From: Salinibacterium sp. ZJ70
GTDB taxonomy: Bacteria > Actinomycetota > Actinomycetes > Actinomycetales > Microbacteriaceae
Length of the DNA stretch: 64,000 bases
Direction of reading: 5' to 3'
NCBI RefSeq assembly: GCF_011751865.2
Contig: NZ_CP061770.1
Coordinates: 2,356,001 to 2,420,000 of the forward strand
How positions within the stretch are numbered: the stretch's first letter is position 1; each line of letters begins with the position of its first letter. Shown here in pieces: positions 9,196-16,355 of the stretch. The notes under the pieces were generated by a model, which made no database searches, had not been told where the DNA came from, and was given only the letters and a program-made list of their open reading frames with translations. Both the position numbers and the translations under genes were made by a program.

Positions 9196-9218
9196 GCGAT
9201 GCTCCCTCGTTGCGCCGA

Positions 9219-9962
9219 CTACCCGACCGGGCGGAGCGAACCCCCGCCATCGATCACGATAGTTCTCCCGGTGATCCAGGCCGCGTCATCCGAGAGAAGG
9301 AACGCGACCGGTCCCGCGACGTCGGCGGGCGTGCCGAGACGCCCGAGGGGGAACTGCGCGGCGACGCTCGCCTCCCGGCCCTCGTAGAGGGCCTTGGCGA
9401 AGTCGGTCTTGATGATCGACGGCGCGACGGCGTTGACGCGGATGTCGGGGGCGAGCTCCCACGCGAGCTGCGTGGTGAGCGAGATGACGGCCGCCTTCGA
9501 GATGCCGTAGAAGGCGATGCCCGGGCTCGCGCCGATGCCGGCGATCGAGGCGATGTTGACGATCGAACCGTGCTGCACGCGCAGGCCCGCAGCGACCGCG
9601 TCTCGCGTCCACTCGAGCGCGGCGACGACGTTGACGTCGAGGATCTTGCGCGCGGCGGCGGCGTCGATCTCGAGCGCCGGGCCGTAGACGGGATTGATGC
9701 CCACGTTGTTGACGAGCAGGTCGAGTGGGCCGAGCCCCTGTATGTGTGCGAAGACCGCTGCACGATGCTCCGGGTCGTCAGCCCGGCCTGCGACGCAGCT
9801 GACGGCGGGGCCCAGTCGCTGTGCGGCTTCCTGCAGCGCATCCGCGTGCCGGGCGGTGATGACGACGCGAGCACCTTCATCGACGAGCCGCTCGGCGATG
9901 GCGTAGCCGATGCCTCGGCTCGCGGCGGTGACCAGGGCGAGCTTGCCGTCGAATCGGCGCAT
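9219..9962 (-). CDS. SDR family oxidoreductase, first gene of the TetR operon
   Basis: 247 residues with GGAGG five bases before the ATG. Motifs: TAASRGIG at the cofactor site, NNVGINP in place of the usual NNAG, IVNIASIAG carrying the Ser, YGISK with the catalytic Tyr and Lys, and the family C-terminal VIDGGGSLRPVG. It is a classical SDR distinct from the second SDR of the same operon, so the pathway probably needs two alcohol/ketone steps or two substrate specificities. The stop lies 23 bases before the tetR start. Confidence 0.88.
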   Translation of the reverse strand: MRRFDGKLALVTAASRGIGYAIAERLVDEGARVVITARHADALQEAAQRLGPAVSCVAGRADDPEHRAAVFAHIQGLGPLDLLVNNVGINPVYGPALEIDAAAARKILDVNVVAALEWTRDAVAAGLRVQHGSIVNIASIAGIGASPGIAFYGISKAAVISLTTQLAWELAPDIRVNAVAPSIIKTDFAKALYEGREASVAAQFPLGRLGTPADVAGPVAFLLSDDAAWITGRTIVIDGGGSLRPVG

Positions 9963-9993
9963 GCGTCCTCCATTGGGCGTCAGGACCGGAAAA

Positions 9994-10013
9994 ACCGACC
10001 GCTCGGTATGCTA
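9994..10013 (-). promoter_or_regulatory. TetR-type operator and -10 of the SDR-tetR operon
   Basis: ACCGACCGCTCGGT (9994-10007) is a 14-base near-perfect palindrome; only one mirrored base pair breaks the symmetry. On the minus strand a TAGCAT (-10-like) immediately precedes it, so the site covers the expected transcription start. It matches the site at 6842-6855 in 12 of 14 bases. A weaker look-alike (CCCGACCGGGCGGA, 9222-9235) lies just before tetR but within the end of the SDR gene. Confidence 0.6.
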
Positions 10014-10056
10014 TCCCGAAACCGCCTCCCCGGCGCAAGCCCCACGCCCCACCCCC

Positions 10057-10112
10057 GAGGTGTCAGTTTGTGCCGCTCTGCGCCGCGCGCAGGCGGCACA
10101 AACTGACACCTC
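10057..10112. repeat. Dispersed long palindrome, copy 1
   Basis: Perfect 20-base arms (GAGGTGTCAGTTTGTGCCGC at 10057-10076 and its complement at 10093-10112). The loop itself carries a further CTGCGC/GCGCAG stem. The same arm sequence recurs in a second palindrome at 49431-49486 with a different GC-rich loop. Here the right arm overlaps the stop codon of the ABC-2 permease gene, so it can act as that operon's terminator. It looks like a mobile or selected repeat unit rather than an ordinary terminator. Confidence 0.85.
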
Positions 10113-10941
10113 AGTCGAGGAAGAGGGCGCGGAGGCGGCGCGTCGTGAGCAGCATGCCGAGCGCGATCATCACGGCGAAGTAGAGCACGTGCACGAGCAT
10201 CAGCGGGCCGATCACACCCGTCGTGAGCCCACGGATGAGTTCCACGCCGTGCCAGAGCGGCAGCGCCTGGACGAACCACTGCACAGGCTCGGGGTAGACC
10301 GAGAGCGGATAGAACGTCGCCGAGAAGAGGAACATCGGCAGCAGCACGAACGGGATCCACTCCATCTGCTGGAACGTCTTCAGGTAGCTCGTGATGCCCA
10401 TGCCGATCGACGCGAAGCCGAAGGCGATGAGCACGACAGCCGGCACCGCAAGCAGCGCGGTCCACGACAGATTGAGCCCGAGAACCTGCATCACGAGCTG
10501 GAAGGCGAACCCGTATGCCGCTCCGCGCATGAGCGCCATCGTGATCTCGCCGATCGCCACATCAAGCGGCCCGAGGCTCGTCGCGAGCATCCCCTGGTAG
10601 AGCTTTCCGTAGTTCATGCGGAAGAACACGTTCCAGGTGGAGTCGTACACCGCGCCGTTCATCGCGGATACCGCCAGGAGGGCGGGGGCGATATATGCCG
10701 CGTACGGGATCTCGTTGCCGTGCACATCCGTCACCGCGCCGATGTAGCCGCCGAGCCCCACGCCGAGCGACAGCAGATAGAAGATCGGCTCGAAGACCCC
10801 GGATGCCACGACGATCCAGTTGCTGGTCTTCGTGGCGGTGAGGCCGCGCGCGACCACCGAGCGGGCGTTGCCCGCATAGAGGGCGTTCACGCCGCCCCCA
10901 CGGAGGCCGGTCTGCGGGACGTCGCGCGTCGATGCACTCAT
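10111..10941 (-). CDS. ABC-2 type exporter permease (second of two)
   Basis: 276 residues from the ATG at 10941, which overlaps the stop of the preceding permease (ATGA) and has AGGAGG upstream. Six hydrophobic spans can be picked out, and the ABC-2 signature area reads LKTFQQMEWIPFVLLPMFLFSATFYPLSVYP. It resembles NodJ/DrrB-type membrane subunits of drug or lipo-oligosaccharide exporters. Together with the paralogous permease and ATPase upstream it makes a three-gene exporter. Its substrate is not evident. Confidence 0.88.
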   Translation of the reverse strand: MSASTRDVPQTGLRGGGVNALYAGNARSVVARGLTATKTSNWIVVASGVFEPIFYLLSLGVGLGGYIGAVTDVHGNEIPYAAYIAPALLAVSAMNGAVYDSTWNVFFRMNYGKLYQGMLATSLGPLDVAIGEITMALMRGAAYGFAFQLVMQVLGLNLSWTALLAVPAVVLIAFGFASIGMGITSYLKTFQQMEWIPFVLLPMFLFSATFYPLSVYPEPVQWFVQALPLWHGVELIRGLTTGVIGPLMLVHVLYFAVMIALGMLLTTRRLRALFLD

Positions 10942-11810
10942 ACGGCGAGCCTCCTCGTGGCGATGCGCACCGCGACGCGCCATCCGATGATCGCCAGCGC
11001 CACCAGGTACACCACGTGCACGGCGACGAGCCAGAGCGGCCGTTCAGCGCCGTACGCCACGACGCGGCCGAGCTCGGTGCCGTGCCAGAGCGGCGAGAGC
11101 CACCCGATCCACTGCAGGAACCAGGGCAGCTGCTCGAGCGGGAACACGGTTCCGCTGAAGAGCGTGAGGGGCAGCACGATCACGCGCTGCAGCACCGCGA
11201 ACTGGCCGCGATCCTCGGTGATCGAGGCGGCGTAGGCGAGGATCGGCGTGCCGAGCGCGAGCCCGGTGAGGGTCGCGGTGAGAACCGTCAGGATGCCGGT
11301 CGGCGCAGGCACCGCCTGGAAGGCCGCCATGATCGCGAAGTACACGAGCAGCGTCGCCAGCATCCGGATGGTCGCGAACAGCACCGTGCCGTCCATGATC
11401 TGTCGAGCCGAGAGCGGGGCCGCATTCATGCCGACATAGATCGGGTTCCATTTGAAGCCGCCCATGACGGGGAAGGTGAACTCGGTCATCGCGATCGAGA
11501 CGGCCGTCATCGCGATGAGCGCGGGAGCCACGAAGGTGAGGTACGGCACACCGTCGACGCCCGTCTCGCCCGTGGAGGCGTTGACGAGCACCCCGAGGCC
11601 CACGCCGAACGCGAAGAGGTACAGCACCGGCTCGCCGATCGCCCGCGCGATATTGACGTCGAGGTAGCGGCGCCAGACGCGCGCCAGATGCTCGACGACG
11701 AACCAGGCGCCCATGCGGCGAGGCAGCGCGCCGCCAGCCCGCGCCTCCGCGGCGAGCTCGTCGAGGGAGGGCTGCACGGCGCCGGTTCCGAGGATGCGGT
11801 CGGTGCTCAT
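10938..11810 (-). CDS. ABC-2 type exporter permease (first of two)
   Basis: 290 residues. After about 45 cytoplasmic residues come about six membrane spans with the ABC-2 motif ...VLQRVIVLPLTLFSGTVFPLEQLPWFLQWIGWLSPLWHGTELGR. The following permease has the equivalent FSATFYPL and LPLWHGVELIRG segments, so the two are paralogues that probably form a heterodimer. The start overlaps the ATPase stop by four bases. Family: NodJ/DrrB-like exporters. Confidence 0.88.
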   Translation of the reverse strand: MSTDRILGTGAVQPSLDELAAEARAGGALPRRMGAWFVVEHLARVWRRYLDVNIARAIGEPVLYLFAFGVGLGVLVNASTGETGVDGVPYLTFVAPALIAMTAVSIAMTEFTFPVMGGFKWNPIYVGMNAAPLSARQIMDGTVLFATIRMLATLLVYFAIMAAFQAVPAPTGILTVLTATLTGLALGTPILAYAASITEDRGQFAVLQRVIVLPLTLFSGTVFPLEQLPWFLQWIGWLSPLWHGTELGRVVAYGAERPLWLVAVHVVYLVALAIIGWRVAVRIATRRLAV

Positions 11811-12727
11811 TCGATGAGCGACCGTCCGGTGAGGCGGAGGAAGACATCCTCCAGGCTCGAGCGGCGCACGAGGCTCGTGAGCGGCTGGAGACCGCGCGCG
11901 GTCACCTCGACGAGCGCCGCCTCGCCGTCGTGCGCGTAGATGAGCACGCGGTCCGGCAGCACCTCGACGCGGTCGCCGATGTCGGCCACCCGTTCGGCGG
12001 CGCTCGCATTCTGCTCGGAGCCGAAGCGCACCTCGAGCACCTCGCGCGTCGAGTACTCGCGGATGAGCGCGGCGGGGCTGCCCTCAGCCATGATGCGGCC
12101 CTGGTCGACGACGACGAGCCGGTCGCACAGCTGCTCGGCCTCATCCATGTAGTGCGTGGTGAGCACGAGGGTCGTGCCCTGCTCCTTGAGCCGGAAGAGG
12201 CGATCCCAGAGGATGTGGCGGGCCTGCGGGTCGAGGCCGGTCGTGGGCTCGTCGAGCAGCAGGATGCGGGGCGCGTTGATGAGGGCACGTGCGATCGTGA
12301 GGCGGCGCTTCATGCCGCCCGAGAGCTCGTCGACCTTGGCCTTCGCGCGGTCGGTGAGCTGCGCGAAATCGAGTAGCTCGTCGGCGCGCTCGGCGACGAC
12401 GTGTCGCGGCAGACCGAAGTAGCGACCGTAGGTGAGCAGGTTCTCGCGCACCCGCAGCTCGTTGTCGAGGTTGTCGAGCTGGGGCACGACGCCGAGCCGG
12501 GAACGGATCTCGGGGCCGTGGTCGTTCGGGTCGAGCCCGAGCACCGTGAGCGAGCCTTCGGTGCGGGTGGAGACTGCTCCGACCATCCGCATGGTCGTGG
12601 ATTTGCCGGCGCCGTTCGGGCCGAGCAGGCCGAATGACTCGCCGGGGGCGACCTCGAAGTCGATGCCGTTGACGGCGGTGAAATCCCCGTAGCGCTTGAC
12701 GAGACCGGAGGCAGAGATGACGCTCAC
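11807..12727 (-). CDS. ABC exporter ATPase (DrrA/NodI-like)
   Basis: 306 residues. Walker A is GPNGAGKST at about residues 36-44, the signature is LSGGMKRR, and Walker B is RILLLDEPTTGLDPQARH. The LSGGMKRRLTIARALI form and the C-terminal 80-residue extension (ERVADIGDRVEVLPDRVLIYAHDGE) are typical of DrrA/NodI exporters. First gene of the operon with the two ABC-2 permeases. A separate ABC exporter starts 47 bases away on the other strand, so the two exporters share a divergent promoter region. Confidence 0.9.
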   Translation of the reverse strand: MSVISASGLVKRYGDFTAVNGIDFEVAPGESFGLLGPNGAGKSTTMRMVGAVSTRTEGSLTVLGLDPNDHGPEIRSRLGVVPQLDNLDNELRVRENLLTYGRYFGLPRHVVAERADELLDFAQLTDRAKAKVDELSGGMKRRLTIARALINAPRILLLDEPTTGLDPQARHILWDRLFRLKEQGTTLVLTTHYMDEAEQLCDRLVVVDQGRIMAEGSPAALIREYSTREVLEVRFGSEQNASAAERVADIGDRVEVLPDRVLIYAHDGEAALVEVTARGLQPLTSLVRRSSLEDVFLRLTGRSLIE

Positions 12728-12774
12728 TCGACGAGCCTAGGCGCGACGACCGACGCGGTTCGCTCACGGGATGG

Positions 12775-14709
12775 GTGTTTCGGCCGAACATGGCGTCGCC
12801 GGATGACACGCTCTCCCCGACGCTTCAGGATCGCCCCGGTAACGTGGATGCTGTGAGCTCCCCCGCTGCACCCGCGCGCCGCAATCCCTTCCGCCGCACC
12901 GCCGATGACGGACCTCGGGCCTCCTTCCGCGAGCTGGTTCCGTACCTCGCGGAACACAAGGCCGTGCTCGGCATCGCGGTCGCGCTGAGCCTCGTGGGCG
13001 CCGGGCTGTCACTCGCGCAGCCCGCGCTCGTGAGCCAGGTCATCACCGTCGTGCAGGCGGGCGGCGCACTCGGCGCCCTCGCCTGGGCCCTCGTCGCCAT
13101 CGTGATCCTCGGCGGTGTCGTGAGCGCGGTGCAGCACTACCTGCTCCAGCGCGCCGGCACGAGCGTCGTCTTCTCGTCGCGCCGCGCACTCATCCGCCGC
13201 GTCCTGCGCCTGCCGATCAGCGAGTTCGACACACGCCGCACGGGCGATCTCGTCTCGCGCGTCGGCTCCGACACGACACTGCTCTACGCCGTGCTCACGC
13301 AGGGCCTCGTCGACGCGCTCGGCGGCGCCGTGGTGTTCGTGGGCGCGCTCATCGGCATGGCGATCATCGACCCCGTGCTGCTCGGCACGACCGTGCTTGT
13401 GATCGCCATCGCGATCACCGTCGTCGGCGCTCTCTCAGGCCGCATCCGGATCGCGAGCCGCGTGCAGCAGGAGAAGGTGGGCGATGTCGCCGCGGGCGTG
13501 CAGCGCGCCATCTCGGCGATCCGCACGGTGCGCGCTGCGGGTGCGACCGAACGCGAGAGCGTCGCGATCGAGCAGGATGCCGAGCAGGCGTGGCATGCGG
13601 GCATCCGGGTGGCCAAGGTCTCGGCGTTCGTCGTTCCCGTCGCCTCGATCGCGATGAACGTGTCGTTCCTCGCGGTGCTGGGCCTCGGCGGCTACCGCGT
13701 GGCGTCGGGCGCCATCACGATCGCCGACCTCGTGGCGTTCATCCTGTTCCTGTTCCTCATGATCATGCCGCTCGGCTCGGCGTTCGGCGCCGTCATGTCG
13801 GTCAACCAGGCGCTCGGCGCGCTCGGACGCATCCAGGAGATCATGCGCATCCCCTCGGAGGACGAGACGGATGCCGCGCACCTCGCGGCCGCACCCGTCG
13901 AGACGGATGCCGCGATCCTCTTCGAGGATGTGCGATTCTCCTACCCTGCGGGCGCACATCCCGCGGGCGATGACAGCGACACAGCCGACGATGCCGACAC
14001 GGATGTCGCCGCCGCCCCCGCAGCCGACCGTGAGGTGCTGCGCGGCGTGAGCTTCGCCGTGCCGCGCGGAAAGCGCGTCGCGCTCGTCGGCCCTTCGGGC
14101 GCCGGCAAGTCGACGATCCTCGCCCTCATCGAGCGCTTCTACGACGTCACGGGCGGCGCCGTGCGCATCGACGGCATCGACGTGCGCGCGCTCGACCGCA
14201 CCGAGCTGCGCGCCCGCATCGGCTACGTGGAGCAGGACGCGCCGGTGCTCGCCGGCAGCATCCGCGACAACCTCACCCTCGGCACCCCCGATGCGACCGA
14301 CGAGCAGTGCATCGCGGTGCTGCGCGCCGTGAACCTCGGCGATGTGCTCGACCGCGACCCCGCGGGACTCTCGGCAGCGGTCGGCGAGGAGGGTGTCATG
14401 CTCTCGGGAGGCGAGCGCCAGCGCCTCGCGATCGCGCGGGCGCTGCTCACCGAGTCGCCCATCCTGCTGCTGGATGAGGCCACCGCCTCGCTCGACGGCG
14501 TCAACGAGCAGCTGCTGCGTGAGGCGATCGATGCGGTCGCCGAGGATCGCACGCTGCTCGTCATCGCGCACCGCCTGTCGACGGTGGTCGACTCGGATGC
14601 GATCGTGGTGCTCGAGGACGGCCGCGTCGCCGGCGTCGGCACCCATTCGGAGCTCGTCGCCGAGGTGCCCCTCTACCGCGACCTCGCGAAGCACCAGCTG
14701 CTCGTCTGA
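12775..14709 (+). CDS. ABC transporter, fused permease-ATPase (multidrug exporter type)
   Basis: 644 residues from the GTG at 12775; ATG 12790 or GTG 12844 are possible alternatives since none has a clear ribosome site. N-terminal ABC_membrane domain with six spans, then an ATPase domain with Walker A GPSGAGKST near residue 440, signature LSGGERQR near 542, and Walker B ILLLDEATASLD. A 30-residue acidic insertion (AGDDSDTADDADTD region) lies between the first strands of the ATPase domain, before the Walker A, and is unusual for the family. It probably works as a homodimer exporting lipids, peptides or drugs. Confidence 0.88.
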   Translation: MFRPNMASPDDTLSPTLQDRPGNVDAVSSPAAPARRNPFRRTADDGPRASFRELVPYLAEHKAVLGIAVALSLVGAGLSLAQPALVSQVITVVQAGGALGALAWALVAIVILGGVVSAVQHYLLQRAGTSVVFSSRRALIRRVLRLPISEFDTRRTGDLVSRVGSDTTLLYAVLTQGLVDALGGAVVFVGALIGMAIIDPVLLGTTVLVIAIAITVVGALSGRIRIASRVQQEKVGDVAAGVQRAISAIRTVRAAGATERESVAIEQDAEQAWHAGIRVAKVSAFVVPVASIAMNVSFLAVLGLGGYRVASGAITIADLVAFILFLFLMIMPLGSAFGAVMSVNQALGALGRIQEIMRIPSEDETDAAHLAAAPVETDAAILFEDVRFSYPAGAHPAGDDSDTADDADTDVAAAPAADREVLRGVSFAVPRGKRVALVGPSGAGKSTILALIERFYDVTGGAVRIDGIDVRALDRTELRARIGYVEQDAPVLAGSIRDNLTLGTPDATDEQCIAVLRAVNLGDVLDRDPAGLSAAVGEEGVMLSGGERQRLAIARALLTESPILLLDEATASLDGVNEQLLREAIDAVAEDRTLLVIAHRLSTVVDSDAIVVLEDGRVAGVGTHSELVAEVPLYRDLAKHQLLV

Positions 14710-14740
14710 CCCTCGGTGACTGGCGCCCCGCCGCCCCGAA

Positions 14741-14785
14741 ATGAGATGAGCCAGGAGCGCCGACGTCGCTGCTGGCTCACCTCAT
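14741..14785. terminator. Hairpin between convergent genes
   Basis: ATGAGATGAGCCAG (14741-14754) pairs with CTGGCTCACCTCAT (14772-14785) with one G-T wobble-type mismatch, and a short AGCG/CGCT stem lies inside the loop. It sits between the ABC exporter and the oppositely oriented aldehyde dehydrogenase gene, consistent with a two-way terminator. Confidence 0.7.
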
Positions 14786-14790
14786 GAGCC

Positions 14791-16251
14791 TCAGGACATC
14801 GGTGTGAGCGTGTACTTCGTGTCGAGGTACTCGTGGATGCCTTCGACGCCGCCCTCGCGACCGAGTCCGGACTGCTTGACGCCGCCGAACGGCGCGGCCG
14901 CATTCGAGGCGACGCCCACGTTGAGGCCCATCATGCCCGTCTCGAGCTGGTCGATCATGCGCTGTCCGCGCGCGAGGTCCTTCGTGAAGACGTACGAGAT
15001 GAGGCCGTACTGGGTGTCGTTCGCACGGCGCACGGCATCCGCCTCATCCGTGAAGGTCGAGATCGCGAGCACCGGGCCGAAGATCTCCTCGCGAAGGATG
15101 TCGGATCCGGGTGTGACGCCCGCGAGCACCGTGGGGCGGTAGAAGGTGCCGGGGCCGTCGAGGGCCTCGCCGCCCGTGGTCAGCTGAGCCCCACGCGCCA
15201 CGGCGTCGGAGACGAGGTCGTGCGCCTTGGAGACAGCCTTTTCGTCGATGAGGGGTCCGATCTGCACGCCCTCTTCGGTGCCGTGTCCGATCTTCATCGC
15301 GGCGACGCGCTCGGTGACGCGGCGCGTGAACTCGTCGGCCACGTCCGCGTGCACGAGGAAGCGGTTGGCGGCGGTGCAGGCCTCGCCGATGTTGCGGAAC
15401 TTGGCGAGCATCGCGGCGTCGACTGCCGTGTCCAGGTCGGCATCCTCGAAGACGATGAAGGGCGCGTTGCCGCCGAGCTCCATCGAGGTGCGCAGCACGT
15501 TCTGCGCCGCCTGCTCGAGCAGCGTGCGCCCCACCTCGGTGGAGCCGGTGAACGAGAGCTTGCGCAGGCGCGCGTCGCGGATGATCGGCTCGCACACGGC
15601 GTTCGAGGTCGACGTGGTGATGACGTTGACGACGCCCGCGGGCACGCCCACCTCTTCGAGGAGCGCGGCGAAGGCGAGGGTTGTGAGCGGCGTGAGGGTT
15701 GCGGGCTTGATGACGACCGTGCAGCCGGCGGCGAGCGCGGGCGCGATCTTGCGCGTCGCCATCGCGAGCGGGAAGTTCCACGGCGTGATGAAGAAGCACG
15801 GGCCTACGGGGCGCTGCGTGATGATCATCCGCCCGGTGCCCTCGGGGTTCGGGCCGTAGCGCCCCTGGATGCGCGGAGCCTCCTCAGCGAACCAGCGCAG
15901 GAACTCACCGCCGTAGGTGACCTCGCCGCGCGCCTCGGCGAGCGGCTTGCCCATCTCGAGCGTCATGAGCAGGGCGAACTCGTCGGCGCGCTCCATGAGC
16001 AGCTCCCACGCCTTCCGCAGCAGCTCGCCGCGCACGCGCGCGGGCGTCGCGGCCCAGGAGGCTGCGGCGTCGACGGCGGCGTCGAGCGCGGCGATGCCGT
16101 CGGCGGGCGATGCGTCGGCGATGGTCGCGAGGCTCTCGCCGGTGGCGGGATCGCTCACCGTGATCTGTCGACCCGACGTCCCGTCGACCCAGCTTCCGCC
16201 GATGTACAGCTTCGTGGGGACCTTGGCCAGGAGCTCGTTCGCAGAGATCAT
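14791..16251 (-). CDS. gabD: NAD(P)-dependent succinate-semialdehyde dehydrogenase
   Basis: 486 residues from the ATG at 16251. An aldehyde dehydrogenase with MELGGNAPFIVFEDADLD (catalytic Glu near residue 258) and GEACTAANR carrying the nucleophile Cys292. These segments match GabD/SSADH rather than betaine or generic aldehyde dehydrogenases. It would oxidise succinate semialdehyde to succinate for entry into the TCA cycle. Monocistronic as far as seen; terminated by the hairpin at 14741-14785. Relatives acting on other short semialdehydes (glutarate semialdehyde) cannot be excluded. Confidence 0.85.
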   Translation of the reverse strand: MISANELLAKVPTKLYIGGSWVDGTSGRQITVSDPATGESLATIADASPADGIAALDAAVDAAASWAATPARVRGELLRKAWELLMERADEFALLMTLEMGKPLAEARGEVTYGGEFLRWFAEEAPRIQGRYGPNPEGTGRMIITQRPVGPCFFITPWNFPLAMATRKIAPALAAGCTVVIKPATLTPLTTLAFAALLEEVGVPAGVVNVITTSTSNAVCEPIIRDARLRKLSFTGSTEVGRTLLEQAAQNVLRTSMELGGNAPFIVFEDADLDTAVDAAMLAKFRNIGEACTAANRFLVHADVADEFTRRVTERVAAMKIGHGTEEGVQIGPLIDEKAVSKAHDLVSDAVARGAQLTTGGEALDGPGTFYRPTVLAGVTPGSDILREEIFGPVLAISTFTDEADAVRRANDTQYGLISYVFTKDLARGQRMIDQLETGMMGLNVGVASNAAAPFGGVKQSGLGREGGVEGIHEYLDTKYTLTPMS

Positions 16252-16303
16252 GCCCCCATCATCTCGCACGCAAGGGCGAAACGCACAACGAAATCCGCAC
16301 ATT

Positions 16304-16334
16304 CCGAGCGGGAATCTCGCGGATTCCCGCTCGG
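16304..16334. terminator. Terminator after the mmpL gene
   Basis: Perfect 12-bp stem (CCGAGCGGGAAT at 16304-16315 and complement at 16323-16334) with a 7-base loop, 21 bases beyond the mmpL stop codon on the minus strand. It also separates this operon from gabD. Confidence 0.85.
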
Positions 16335-16355
16335 AGGCGCGTCAGGGCACGCGAA

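Noticed and set aside
9222..9235. Third copy of the TetR operator directly before tetR
   Set aside because: Only 10 of 14 bases match and the site lies in the coding end of the SDR gene, so I did not list it as an operator.
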